14,258 nucleotides of DNA from CALGFH01 sp045807325. Lineage in GTDB: Bacteria > Actinomycetota > CALGFH01. Below the pieces are notes generated by a model that was given only the letters and a program-made list of their open reading frames with translations, was not told the DNA's origin and did no database searches. Shown here in pieces: positions 1 to 7,048 of this stretch. The position numbers and the translations under genes are program-made. The stretch's first letter is position 1, and each line of letters opens with the position of its first letter. The DNA is taken from positions 1 to 14,258 of the forward strand of contig JBJMHP010000093.1 in assembly GCA_045807325.1 (NCBI GenBank), written 5' to 3'.

Positions 1-296
1 AACCGGACGCCGAGGCCGCGGGGCCGCTGGAACTCGGCGTGCACGTCGTCGACGGCGAACGAGGTGACCGGGATCCCGTCGGCCACCAGCGCCTCCTTGA
101 ACGGCCCGGCGGCCGGGTGGCTGTCGGGCTCCAGCAGCAGCTCCGGGCCCTCCGGGCTGTCGGGGGAGGTGACGGTGAGCCAGCGCGCCTCGCCCAGGGG
201 GATGTCGTGCTTTTTCACGAACCCGAGGACGTCGGTGTAGAACCGCAGCGCCTTGTCCTGGTCGTCCACCAGGACCGAGGTGAGGTAGATCCTCAT
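1..296 (-). CDS. VOC (glyoxalase/bleomycin-resistance fold) protein, 3' end outside window
   Basis: About 98 residues are visible, starting MRIYLTSVLVDDQDKALRFY and reaching a TSFAVDDVHAEF segment. The opening beta-strand, then DQDKALRFYTDVLGF, then a paired strand ending ELLLEP, is the standard N-terminal half of a VOC-superfamily module (glyoxalase I, bleomycin-binding and related metal-dependent or binding proteins). The substrate cannot be told from the sequence. The ATG at 296 overlaps the stop of the upstream ArsR-type gene by ATGA, so the two are translationally coupled and share the promoter at 588-617. ArsR regulators paired with a VOC or SRPBCC gene are common in actinobacteria. The C-terminus and stop codon lie beyond base 1. 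Confidence 0.88.
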   Translation of the reverse strand, partial: MRIYLTSVLVDDQDKALRFYTDVLGFVKKHDIPLGEARWLTVTSPDSPEGPELLLEPDSHPAAGPFKEALVADGIPVTSFAVDDVHAEFQRPRGLGVR

Positions 297-580
297 CTGC
301 TGCTCCCTTTGTGGGTAGGTCGCCACCGCTCCAGGATCGTCTCGAGCGGGGTGGTGTCGAGATGGTGGAACTTGTACCTGCCATCCCTCCTCGTCTTGAC
401 CAGCCCCACCGACTCCAGGACGTCCAGGTGCTGGGAGATCGCCTGTCGCGACGAGCCCAGCCCGTGCCTGGTCGCGAGCCGGGTGCAGAGCTCGAACAGG
501 GTCTGGCCGTCCCGGTCGCTGAGCTCGTCGAGGATCGCCCTCCTGGTGGGGTCGGCGAGCGCCTTGTACACGTCGCTCAC
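293..580 (-). CDS. ArsR/SmtB-family winged-helix transcriptional repressor
   Basis: A 95-residue protein from the GTG at 580, starting MSDVYKALADPTRRAILDEL, the usual opening of ArsR-family proteins. The recognition region is SSRQAISQHLDVLESVGLVK followed by the wing TRRDGRYKFHHLD. The ELCVCD metal-binding motif of ArsR/SmtB metal sensors is absent; the only Cys is in LFELCTRL, so this belongs with the non-metal SdpR/PagR-like members. The frame opens further upstream to a TTG at 598, but that codon lies within the promoter. The GTG is preferred because it falls about 7 bases after a good -10 box, suggesting a leaderless message. It probably represses itself and the overlapping VOC gene through the palindrome at 595-610. 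Confidence 0.9.
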   Translation of the reverse strand: MSDVYKALADPTRRAILDELSDRDGQTLFELCTRLATRHGLGSSRQAISQHLDVLESVGLVKTRRDGRYKFHHLDTTPLETILERWRPTHKGSSR

Positions 581-587
581 GGGCGAC

Positions 588-617
588 AGTATATGCAAGT
601 AACGACTTGCCTATCAA
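588..617 (-). promoter_or_regulatory. Promoter of the ArsR-VOC pair with palindromic operator in the spacer
   Basis: Read on the minus strand: -35 TTGATA (612-617), an 18-base spacer, and -10 TATACT (588-593). The spacer holds a perfect inverted repeat, GCAAGT-AACG-ACTTGC (595-610). Seven bases separate the -10 from the GTG at 580, so transcription should begin at or within a base or two of the start codon. An operator between -35 and -10 is the classic position for an ArsR-type autorepressor. The boxes and the palindrome are seen directly; their function is inferred. Confidence 0.75.
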
Positions 618-633
618 GCGGCGGTGAGGCCGG

Positions 634-1605
634 TTACCTGACCGCGGAGCCAGCAGCGAGCAGGCGGGTGGTGGCGGCGATCCCGGCTGCGTAGGCGCGG
701 CCGCTGCCGTGGCCCAGCCGCTCCAGCCGCGCCAGGGCGGACGGCCAGGCCGCCTCGCCATCCGGGTCGAGGTCGAGCAGCCGCGCGGCCGGCTCGATCA
801 GCTGCCGCCGGGTGGCCAGCTCGAGCAGGGTCGCCGACAGGGCGGTGGTCCGCTCTGGCGCCGGGACGGCGAGGGCGGCCAGGAACCTGGTCAGGACCGA
901 CCGGTCCCACCCGGCCGCCGGTCCCAGGACCGCCAGGGTCCCGGCGACCGCGGCCAGCAGGTCGTCACCCTCCGGGGTGAGTCCGGGCCCGCGCCCCAGC
1001 AGCTCGTGAGCGGCCCGGGCAGCTCGTCCCGGGTCGCGTTGACAGACGGCACGGAACAGCCGGCCCAGGGCGGCCGCGCCGTCGGGGTCGGTGGTCGGCA
1101 GGCCGATCCGGGCCAGCTCGTCAACCAGCTCGCGTACCAGGATGGCCGACTCGCGGGCGGCGGGTCCGCGGCTGTCCACAGCCCTCAGCTCCGTGTTCTG
1201 GTCGGCTCCGGGCTTGGCGAGGGCCGCCAGCAGGGCCGCTCCGCGCCTGGCGAGTGCCCCCGGCCCTGCCTGTGTGGCCTCGCGGACCGTCGGGTCCCAG
1301 GCCGGAGGGACGGCCGGGTCCCAGATGACCCGGAGGGCCCCCAGGTCGATCCGGCCGGGGGCGAACCGGGCGACGCTTCCCGGGGTGGCACCGGGCCGGT
1401 GGAGGGTTCCCGACCGGGCGGCCAGGGCGGCGGCGGTGGGGAGGAGGGGGACCTCGCGTGTGGTGATGGTGACCACGAACCCGTCCAGGTCGACCCAGCA
1501 GGCGCTGGTGCCGGCGCCAAGGACCACACCAGCGCGCTGGCCGGTCAGCCGCTCCAGGACCGGGGTGGCGACGAGGTGGGCGGGGAGGGTGGGCACGAGC
1601 GTCAC
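634..1605 (-). CDS. allH: DUF2877 protein, YlbF/AllH-like subunit of oxamate carbamoyltransferase
   Basis: 323 residues from a GTG at 1605. The DUF2877 hallmark LLGRGPGLTPEGDDLL is at about residues 202-217, followed by the ERTTALSATLLELA segment near 251 and LGHGSGRAYAAGI near 297, all in the order usual for the family. In E. coli the YlbF (AllH) protein acts with FdrA (AllF) and YlbE (AllG) as oxamate carbamoyltransferase, which cleaves oxalurate to oxamate and carbamoyl phosphate in anaerobic allantoin use. Only three bases separate its start from the stop of the DUF1116 gene, and fdrA lies just upstream of that, so this is the third gene of the trio. No terminator is visible before the ArsR promoter 17 bases downstream. 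The carbamoyltransferase assignment rests on family and context. Confidence 0.85.
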   Translation of the reverse strand: MTLVPTLPAHLVATPVLERLTGQRAGVVLGAGTSACWVDLDGFVVTITTREVPLLPTAAALAARSGTLHRPGATPGSVARFAPGRIDLGALRVIWDPAVPPAWDPTVREATQAGPGALARRGAALLAALAKPGADQNTELRAVDSRGPAARESAILVRELVDELARIGLPTTDPDGAAALGRLFRAVCQRDPGRAARAAHELLGRGPGLTPEGDDLLAAVAGTLAVLGPAAGWDRSVLTRFLAALAVPAPERTTALSATLLELATRRQLIEPAARLLDLDPDGEAAWPSALARLERLGHGSGRAYAAGIAATTRLLAAGSAVR

Positions 1606-1608
1606 GGT

Positions 1609-3057
1609 TCAGACGGGGTCGGGCGGGCCCTCAATGACGGCCGAACCTGGTGCGTCGGCCGGACTCCGGGCTTCGGCCAGGGCCCGGGTGGCGGCCACGA
1701 ACGCCTCCATGGGTGGCTCGACCAGGCCGGCGCCGACCTGGCCGACGCCCGGGTCCTTGTGGGCGATGCCGGTGTTGACGGTGGGCAGGACCCCGGTGTG
1801 GACGACCTCGCGGCAGTCGATCCCCAGCGGGGTGCCGCGGAAGCCGAGGGTGGGGAGCTGGTAGGAGGCGCTCTCGGCCCAGGTGATGTCGTACATGGCC
1901 AGGGTGGCGGCGATGGCGTCCTCGGGGGTGCCGCCGACGAAGCGGACGATGGCCGGGGCGGCGGCCATGGCCATCCCGCCGATCCCGATGGTCTCGGTGA
2001 TGGTGGAGTCGCCGATGTCACGGTTGGCGTCCTCGGGGCCAAACCCTGGCAGGTACAGCCCGTCGATCACTCCGGCCGGGCCGGTGAACCAGCGGTCGCC
2101 GGTCCCGGCCAGGCGGACGCCGAACTCGGTGCCGTTGCGGGCCATGGCGGTGACGATCGAGGACCCGGCCGCGCCGGCGGCGTCGGCGGTGGCCTTGCCG
2201 GCGGCCATGGCCAGGTTGAGGAAGAAGTGGTCGTTGCCGGAGATGAACTCGGCCGCGGCGACCACGTCGGCGGTCGGCTGCTCGACGGTCAGCAGGCCCG
2301 GTAGCAGCGTCCGCAGCAGCAACGAGGTCCCGGCCCGGTTGCGGTTGTGGCCCTCGTCGCCCATCTGCAGGGCCTGGGCGATCAGGGCCCGGAGGTCGAG
2401 CGGCTCCTCCAGCCGGGCCAGGGCGGCCGTCAGCACCCTGGCCAGCACGTCCCGCATCCAGGCCAGCCGGTCCAGCACCTGGTCGTCGTAGGCGCCGTAG
2501 CGGAGCACCTTGCCCAGGCCCTCGTTGAGGGTGCAGAACGCCCGGTTGCCGGCGGCGCCGTTCTCCACGATCCACACCGGCATGGAGGCGCTGACCACCC
2601 CGGCCATGGGGCCGACGGCGCCGCGGTCGTGGCAGGTGCCGAAGCGCAGCCCGCCCCGCTCGGCCAGCCGGACCGCCTCCTCCGGGTCGGCGGCCATGCC
2701 CTCATAGATGGCCGCCCCGATGATCGCGCCCCGCAGGGGTCCGCACATGTCGGCCCAGCCGATCGGCGGGCCGGCGTGCAGCAGGGTCCGGTCGTCCAGG
2801 TCGGGCAGCAGGTCGCCGGCCCGGCCGATCCCCACCACCCGCGGCGCGGCGGCCTGCATGGCCGCCACCGCCCGGTCGTTGGCGGCGGCGATCTCGTCCG
2901 CGCGGGCGGCCAGCCGTTCCAGCGCCTCCTCGGCCCCGGACGCCGGCGGCCGCCACTCGACCCGGACCACCTCGACCTGCTGGCGCTCCAGCTCGCCGGC
3001 GAACAGCTCCACCCCGGCGTTGACCGCCCGCAGCGGCCGCCCGAGCAGCCCGTTCAC
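1609..3057 (-). CDS. allG: DUF1116 protein, YlbE/AllG-like subunit of oxamate carbamoyltransferase
   Basis: 482 residues from a GTG at 3057 that overlaps the fdrA stop as GTGA. The open frame continues upstream, but that part is a Pro/Arg/Gly-rich shadow of fdrA, so the coupled GTG is the sensible start. DUF1116 signatures are plain: GPLRGAIIGAAIYEG near 106-120, ALQMGDEGHNRN at 229-240, FISGNDHFFLNLAMAAGK from 271, DSTITETIGIGGMAMA from 350 and NTGIAHKDPGVGQVGAG from 428. The length matches the family (roughly 420-480). It is predicted to be a cytosolic subunit with FdrA and the DUF2877 protein in oxalurate/oxamate carbamoyl transfer. No carbamate kinase, ureidoglycolate dehydrogenase or permease gene occurs in the window, so the substrate in this organism stays an inference. 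Confidence 0.88.
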   Translation of the reverse strand: MNGLLGRPLRAVNAGVELFAGELERQQVEVVRVEWRPPASGAEEALERLAARADEIAAANDRAVAAMQAAAPRVVGIGRAGDLLPDLDDRTLLHAGPPIGWADMCGPLRGAIIGAAIYEGMAADPEEAVRLAERGGLRFGTCHDRGAVGPMAGVVSASMPVWIVENGAAGNRAFCTLNEGLGKVLRYGAYDDQVLDRLAWMRDVLARVLTAALARLEEPLDLRALIAQALQMGDEGHNRNRAGTSLLLRTLLPGLLTVEQPTADVVAAAEFISGNDHFFLNLAMAAGKATADAAGAAGSSIVTAMARNGTEFGVRLAGTGDRWFTGPAGVIDGLYLPGFGPEDANRDIGDSTITETIGIGGMAMAAAPAIVRFVGGTPEDAIAATLAMYDITWAESASYQLPTLGFRGTPLGIDCREVVHTGVLPTVNTGIAHKDPGVGQVGAGLVEPPMEAFVAATRALAEARSPADAPGSAVIEGPPDPV

Positions 3058-4844
3058 GGTCGCCCGCCACCTTCGCCGTCCGGCCGGGCCGGTCGGGAGC
3101 GTTCCAGCCCGGCGCCGGGGCCGCCAGGCCCGGGGCCCGGCCGGAACGTCATCCCTTCCAGCCCGCCCGGAAGGGGTGCCTGCCGTCCGGCCCGAGCGGG
3201 CCTCGTGGCCTCCCGATCGAGACCCGCGGCGACCAGGGCCAGGCGGGCGGCCTGGGCGGAGGACCGGGTGACCAGGGCCCCGGCCGCGCGCAGGGCGGCC
3301 GCCTGGCCCTCGAGGCCCTGGGGGTCGCCGGCGGCGCCGCACAGCGACACCACCACCGACAGCGTGCCCGGTCGGTCGGCCAGGGCCCGCTCGACCAGCG
3401 GGGCCAGCTCGCCACCCGGGTCGGGATGGGCGCCGTAGCCGAGGACCACGTCCAGCAGCACCACCCCGGTCTCGGGGTCGGCGGCCTCGCGCCGGAACCG
3501 CTCGTTGCGCAGCCCGGGGTCGATCATCGGGTGGGCCCGGCCCTCGGTCATGGCGTCGTCGCCGAAGTCCACGAACGTGTGGCCCTCGCTCCGGTGCGGG
3601 TCGGCCAGCCGCCACTCGGGCCGCAGCGGGATGTTGGAGGCGACCCGCCCCACCACCCCGGCCACCACCGCCATCGCCTCGTAGCAGAGGGTCCCGCCGC
3701 TGAACAGCCCACGGATCGCCCCCGGCGTGACGGCGGGGGAGCCGGCCGAGGACGGGCCGCCCCCGGGGCTGTGGACAACCCGAGCACCCTCCTGAACTGC
3801 TGGGCTACGCTCCCCCTCCGGGGGCCCTGGCACCAAAGGGTGGGGTTCGGGCGTGCCCTCGGCGGCCTCGACCCCGGCGGTCCCGACCCGGCCCTCGGCT
3901 GCCCAGGTGGCGGCGGCCTCCAGGGAGTCGGCGAACTCCACGCCGGCTGGGAGGGGTGGGGCCTTCTCCAGGCCCGGAAAGGCCAGGATGGTCGGTTTGC
4001 CGGTGGTGGCGGCGGCGTCCGCGATCCGGCGGGCGACCTGGGGGTCGGGGGGCTTGGAGATGACCACCAGTCGCTCGGTCGTTTCGTCGGCGGCCAGCAG
4101 GTCGAGGGCGCGGAGGGTCATGATGCCGCCGACCTCGGGGGAGAGGTCGCGGCCGCCCACGCCGACCGCGTGGGAGATGCCGACGCCGGCCGCGTCCAGG
4201 AGGCAGGTGACCTCCTGGATGCCGGTGCCGGAGGCGCCGACGATCCCGACCGGGCCGCGGCGGACGGCGTTGGCGAACCCGAGGCCGACGCCGTCCAGGA
4301 TGGCCGTGCCGCAGTCTGGCCCCATGAGCAGCAGGCCGCGCTCGGCCGCGACCCGCTTGAGGGCGGCCTCGGTGGCCGGGTCGAGGCCGTCGGAGAAGCA
4401 GAACACGTGGAGCCCGGCCTGGAGCGCCTCGGCGATCTCGTAGTGGAGGTGCCGGCCCGGGACCGACAGCAGGGCCAGGTTCAGGTCGGGGTCGCGCCGG
4501 GCCGCGGCCCGCACCGACCGCGCCGGGGCGCCGCCCACCCCGCCACCCGGTCCCGCACGACCCCCGGCCTGACCCCCCGCCAGCAGCCCCTCGATCTCCT
4601 CCAGCGCACGCTCGGCCACGGCCTCGTCCGCCCCTCGCACACAGATCACCAGGTCGCTCGGCCCGAGCCCGGCGCCGTCCACGTCGAACCCCTGCCTGGC
4701 CAGGAGCTCCAGGTTCACCGGGGTGGCGGCCACGGCGGCCGCGGCCTCGACCCCGGGCAGCTGCTCGGCCTGGCGGGACACCTGCATCAGGGTCACCGAG
4801 TCGTGGTAGGTGCCCTTGCGGACCTCGACCCGGGAGGCGGTCAC
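3054..4844 (-). CDS. fdrA: FdrA-family acyl-CoA-synthetase-like protein (AllF subunit)
   Basis: 596 residues from a GTG at 4844; the opening VEVRKGTYHDSVTLMQVSR is typical of FdrA. A Rossmann-type CoA-binding domain related to succinyl-CoA synthetase alpha spans about 118-310 (GPDCGTAILDGVGLGFAN at 175-192, then IVGASGTGIQEVTCLLD at 201-217). A second ligase-CoA-like domain spans about 375-545 (GLFSGGTLCYEA at 379, VVLLDVVLGYGAHPDP at 461). In E. coli FdrA forms oxamate carbamoyltransferase with YlbE and YlbF. Unusual here: a low-complexity Gly/Pro/Glu linker of about 55 residues (318-374) joins the two domains, a Gly/Ala insert lies at 90-112, and a Pro/Gly/Arg-rich tail of about 50 residues ends the protein. 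Its stop overlaps the DUF1116 start (GTGA), and its start overlaps a short leader ORF in the same way. Confidence 0.9.
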   Translation of the reverse strand: MTASRVEVRKGTYHDSVTLMQVSRQAEQLPGVEAAAAVAATPVNLELLARQGFDVDGAGLGPSDLVICVRGADEAVAERALEEIEGLLAGGQAGGRAGPGGGVGGAPARSVRAAARRDPDLNLALLSVPGRHLHYEIAEALQAGLHVFCFSDGLDPATEAALKRVAAERGLLLMGPDCGTAILDGVGLGFANAVRRGPVGIVGASGTGIQEVTCLLDAAGVGISHAVGVGGRDLSPEVGGIMTLRALDLLAADETTERLVVISKPPDPQVARRIADAAATTGKPTILAFPGLEKAPPLPAGVEFADSLEAAATWAAEGRVGTAGVEAAEGTPEPHPLVPGPPEGERSPAVQEGARVVHSPGGGPSSAGSPAVTPGAIRGLFSGGTLCYEAMAVVAGVVGRVASNIPLRPEWRLADPHRSEGHTFVDFGDDAMTEGRAHPMIDPGLRNERFRREAADPETGVVLLDVVLGYGAHPDPGGELAPLVERALADRPGTLSVVVSLCGAAGDPQGLEGQAAALRAAGALVTRSSAQAARLALVAAGLDREATRPARAGRQAPLPGGLEGMTFRPGPGPGGPGAGLERSRPARPDGEGGGRP

Positions 4845-4894
4845 GGCTCTCGCGGCAGCGCGACGGTGTGCAGCTCCAGGAGCCGTCGCGCCAT
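4841..4894 (-). CDS. Candidate 17-residue leader ORF coupled to fdrA
   Basis: The ORF encodes MARRLLELHTVALPREP. It has the best Shine-Dalgarno near fdrA, GAGGAGGAGG at 4901-4910, six bases before its ATG, while fdrA's own GTG has no clear one. Its TGA overlaps the fdrA GTG as GTGA, the same geometry as the fdrA/DUF1116 junction. The frame stays open upstream to a TAG at 4997 and includes another ATG at 4939, so a 32-residue form is possible, but it lacks a comparable ribosome site. The likely role is translational coupling or a leader control of fdrA. I recognise no homology, and it could be a chance ORF. Confidence 0.45.
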   Translation of the reverse strand: MARRLLELHTVALPREP

Positions 4895-4928
4895 CGCCTG
4901 CCTCCTCCTCGACCCGGCCTCACCGCCG

Positions 4929-4934
4929 AGCGTA
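4929..4934 (-). promoter_or_regulatory. Possible -10 element of the fdrA operon
   Basis: On the minus strand TACGCT fits the actinobacterial TAnnnT pattern. It would place a transcript start near 4922, about 28 bases before the leader-ORF ATG at 4894 and upstream of its strong ribosome-binding site. No convincing -35 hexamer is visible, so this is a weak call made mainly from position. Confidence 0.28.
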
Positions 4935-5044
4935 TCCATCGGCGCGGCACCGGGAAAGCCATCCACCCGGCCGCCGGCCGGACCCGGCCATCCGCCCTAA
5001 GGTCCCAGCCACCCCGAACCGGCCGCGCCCACCCGACCCATGGC

Positions 5045-5360
5045 ACCGGATACGGGTCGCCCAGGCCGGGGCCTGCGGTGGCGTCCAGCAGGGCGGCGCT
5101 GTCGCGAACCGAGCGGGTCAGGCGTGCTCGGCGGCCATGCCGGCGAGGACGTCGCCGTACTCGGGGCCGAGCGGGTTGCGTGCCCTGGTCGGCTTGAGGC
5201 CGAACAGCCCACAGCAGGAGGCGGGGAAGCGGATCGAGCCGCCGAGGTCGTTGCCGTGGGCCCTGGGGACCAGGCCGGCGGCGACCGCCGCGGCCGACCC
5301 GCCGCCGGAGCCGCCGGTGGTCCGGGACAGGTCCCAGGGGTTGCGCGAAGGGGCCGAACG
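5045..5360 (-). pseudogene. Frameshifted internal fragment of an amidase-signature enzyme
   Basis: Three minus-strand pieces join into one amidase-signature stretch. TAFGP (about 5345-5360) is in one frame. RNPWDLSRTTGGSGGGSAAA through NDLGGSIRFPASCCGLFGLK to GMAAEHA (5118-5347) is in a second, ending in TGA at 5118-5120. LTRSVRDSAALLDATAGPGL to GDPYPVP continues in a third down to about 5045. Family alignment predicts continuous reading FGP-x-RNPWD and EHA-LTRSVRDSA, so about one base is gained near 5348 and one lost near 5120. The GGSxGGS and GGSIR serine motifs survive, but the N-terminal region with the catalytic Lys and the C-terminal half are gone. This is a relic about 100 residues long of a protein normally 450-500 long. 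Confidence 0.8.
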
Positions 5361-5395
5361 CCGTCGGCCTCGGCGGCCGCCCCACCGCCTGGGCG

Positions 5396-5548
5396 ACCAG
5401 CCCGAGCGGGGCCCGCAAGGCCGTCAGCGCCCGCATCCACGACGCCATCGCCCGCATCGACCGCGCCCACCCCGCCCTCGGCCGCCACCTCCACCAGGCC
5501 GTGGCCACCGGCACCATCTGCAGCTACACGCCCACCGAACCCACCCCT
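5396..5548 (+). pseudogene. Orphan C-terminal tail of an ATP-binding regulator-like protein
   Basis: In the plus frame beginning near 5396 the translation runs TSPSGARKAVSARIHDAIAR then IDRAHPALGRHLHQAVATGT then ICSYTPTEPTP. The pattern AVSxxIxxAIxxI-xxxHPALGRHL-xxxVxTGTxCxYxPD is a recurring C-terminal segment of large actinobacterial ATP-binding/tetratricopeptide regulator-like proteins, recalled from general familiarity rather than a search. Here it is detached: no start codon or ATPase domain precedes it and amidase relic sequence adjoins it. It ends beside the stop codon of the opposite-strand PPDK-like gene (5555). The reading frame continues antisense to that gene, but that part looks like shadow. 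Confidence 0.5.
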
Positions 5549-5554
5549 GGCGCG

Positions 5555-7048
5555 TCAGCCAGGAAGAAGGACCGCCCGTGCCGCGTTGAGGCGTTCGGCC
5601 TCGCCGCGGCCCGGGCTGCCGCCCGACACCTCGTCGGCCCACTCGAGCAACCGGTCCAGGTGGGGGCCGGCCGCGGCCGTGACGATCCGCGGGCGGCCAA
5701 GGACAACCTCTCCGCCGGTCCCGTCGATGGCGATGAGCGCGCCTTCCGGGACGGTCTGTCCACCGGCCCGCACGGAGGCGACGTCGACGCTGAGGTCGGT
5801 GGCCCCCACCACGGCCGGCTTGCCCATCGCCCGCGCGACCACGGCGGCGTGGCTGGCCGGCCCGCCACGGGCGGTGACAACACCCGCCGCGGCGGCCAGC
5901 CCGTGCATGTCGAGCGGGGAGGTCTGTGGCCGCACCAGGATGACCGGACCGTCCGCGGCCATCCGGGCCGCCGTGTCGGCGGTGGTCGCCACCCTCCCGA
6001 CCGCGACACCCGGACAGGCACCCAGCCCCCGCGTGAGCACGTCGGCCGCCACAATCCGGGGCGTCCGGACATGCCGGAGCTGCTGCGGGGAGACCCTGAG
6101 CAGCGCCTCGCGGCGCCCGATCGCGTCCGCGTCGGCGAGGTCCACCGCGACGCGGACGGCGGCGCCTCCGACCAACCGTCCGGGCCGCACCTGCAGGACC
6201 CACAGCTCGCCGGCCTCGAAGGTGAACTCCAGGTAGCACGCATCGCGATGATGCTCCTCGACCCGGTCCAGGGCCTCCAGCAGGCCGGTCCACACCGCCG
6301 GCACCCGGTCGGCCAGGTCGTGCAGGGGCCGAGTCAGCGAGCCGCCCGAGACGACCTCCTCGCCCTGGGCGCCGAACAGCACCTCGCCGAACGGGACCTG
6401 CTCGCCGGTGTTGGGGTTGCGGCTGAACGCGACCCCGCTGCCGCTGCGGTCATCGCGGTTCCCGAACACCATCGCCTGCACGGTCACGGCCGTGCCCAGG
6501 TCATGGGGGATGGCATCCAGCTCCCGATAGGTCCGTGCCCGGGGCGTGTCCCATGACGAGAACACGGCCGCGACCGCTCGCTCCAGCTGGCGGGTGGCGC
6601 CGTCCGGGACGGGCGCGCCACCGACCACGGCAGCGAAGCTGGACAGGAACCGCCGCCGCGAGTCGAGCGCGAACCGCCGGTCACCGGTCTCGGCGGCCAG
6701 CCCGGCGGCGGCCTCGGCGGTCAGACCGAGATTGAGCACCGTGCCCATCATGCCGGGCATCGACACGCTGGCGCCGGAGCGGACCGACACTGCCAGGGGC
6801 CGCCGGGGCCCACCGAGGCGCCGCCCGGTGGCGGCCTCGAGACCGGCGACGGCGGCCGCCAGCTCGGCGTCGAGCCCGACCGGAAACCGCCCGCCGCGTA
6901 GGAAGGCGCGGCACGCCCCGGTGCTGATGACGAACCCGGGTGGCACGGGCAATCCGAGGCGTTGCAGGACGACCAGGCCGTGCGCCTTGCCGCCAAGGAC
7001 CTCCGCCGTCTCCTCGACCTCCGGCGACAGCGGGTGGATCCACCTCAT
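5555..7048 (-). CDS. Short PPDK-like protein: ATP-grasp and phosphohistidine domains without the PEP/pyruvate barrel
   Basis: 497 residues from an ATG at 7048 that overlaps the upstream stop as ATGA. The N-terminal part matches the nucleotide-binding domain of pyruvate phosphate dikinase: LGGKAHGLVVLQRLGLPVPP at 18-37, SVRSGASVSMPGMMGTVLNL at 88-107, and FSRNPNTGEQVPFGEVLFGA at 208-227. The mobile domain follows, with RPQTSPLDMHG near 373-383 and TARGGPASHAAVVARAMGKP at 392-411; His400 is the expected phosphocarrier. The protein stops about 85 residues later, where full PPDK (about 870 residues) continues into a PEP/pyruvate TIM barrel. ATP-dependent phosphorylation of His400 is plausible, but the acceptor is unknown: a barrel encoded elsewhere, or another small molecule or protein. 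It is the last gene of the TetR/winged-helix operon. Confidence 0.88.
   Translation of the reverse strand: MRWIHPLSPEVEETAEVLGGKAHGLVVLQRLGLPVPPGFVISTGACRAFLRGGRFPVGLDAELAAAVAGLEAATGRRLGGPRRPLAVSVRSGASVSMPGMMGTVLNLGLTAEAAAGLAAETGDRRFALDSRRRFLSSFAAVVGGAPVPDGATRQLERAVAAVFSSWDTPRARTYRELDAIPHDLGTAVTVQAMVFGNRDDRSGSGVAFSRNPNTGEQVPFGEVLFGAQGEEVVSGGSLTRPLHDLADRVPAVWTGLLEALDRVEEHHRDACYLEFTFEAGELWVLQVRPGRLVGGAAVRVAVDLADADAIGRREALLRVSPQQLRHVRTPRIVAADVLTRGLGACPGVAVGRVATTADTAARMAADGPVILVRPQTSPLDMHGLAAAAGVVTARGGPASHAAVVARAMGKPAVVGATDLSVDVASVRAGGQTVPEGALIAIDGTGGEVVLGRPRIVTAAAGPHLDRLLEWADEVSGGSPGRGEAERLNAARAVLLPG

Noticed and set aside
709..2304. Long plus-strand open frame opposite the DUF1116 and DUF2877 genes
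   Set aside because: Composition is Gly/Arg/Gln/Asp-rich without domains. It is the mirror frame of real genes in GC-rich DNA. The same holds for the long plus frames at 2347-3438, 3426-5000, 6940-8124, 7719-8831 and 11102-12046.
3058..3615. 5' extension of the DUF1116 reading frame by 186 residues
   Set aside because: The extension is Arg/Gly/Pro-rich, overlaps fdrA entirely, and the true start is the coupled GTG at 3057.
3054..4844. Succinyl-CoA synthetase alpha subunit
   Set aside because: The domains are related, but the opening VRKGTYHDSVTLM and the DUF1116/DUF2877 neighbours identify FdrA, and no beta subunit is present.
5555..7048. Rifampicin phosphotransferase
   Set aside because: That enzyme has a large rifampicin-binding domain between the ATP and His domains (total about 870 residues). 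Here the spacing and motifs follow PPDK and no such domain fits.
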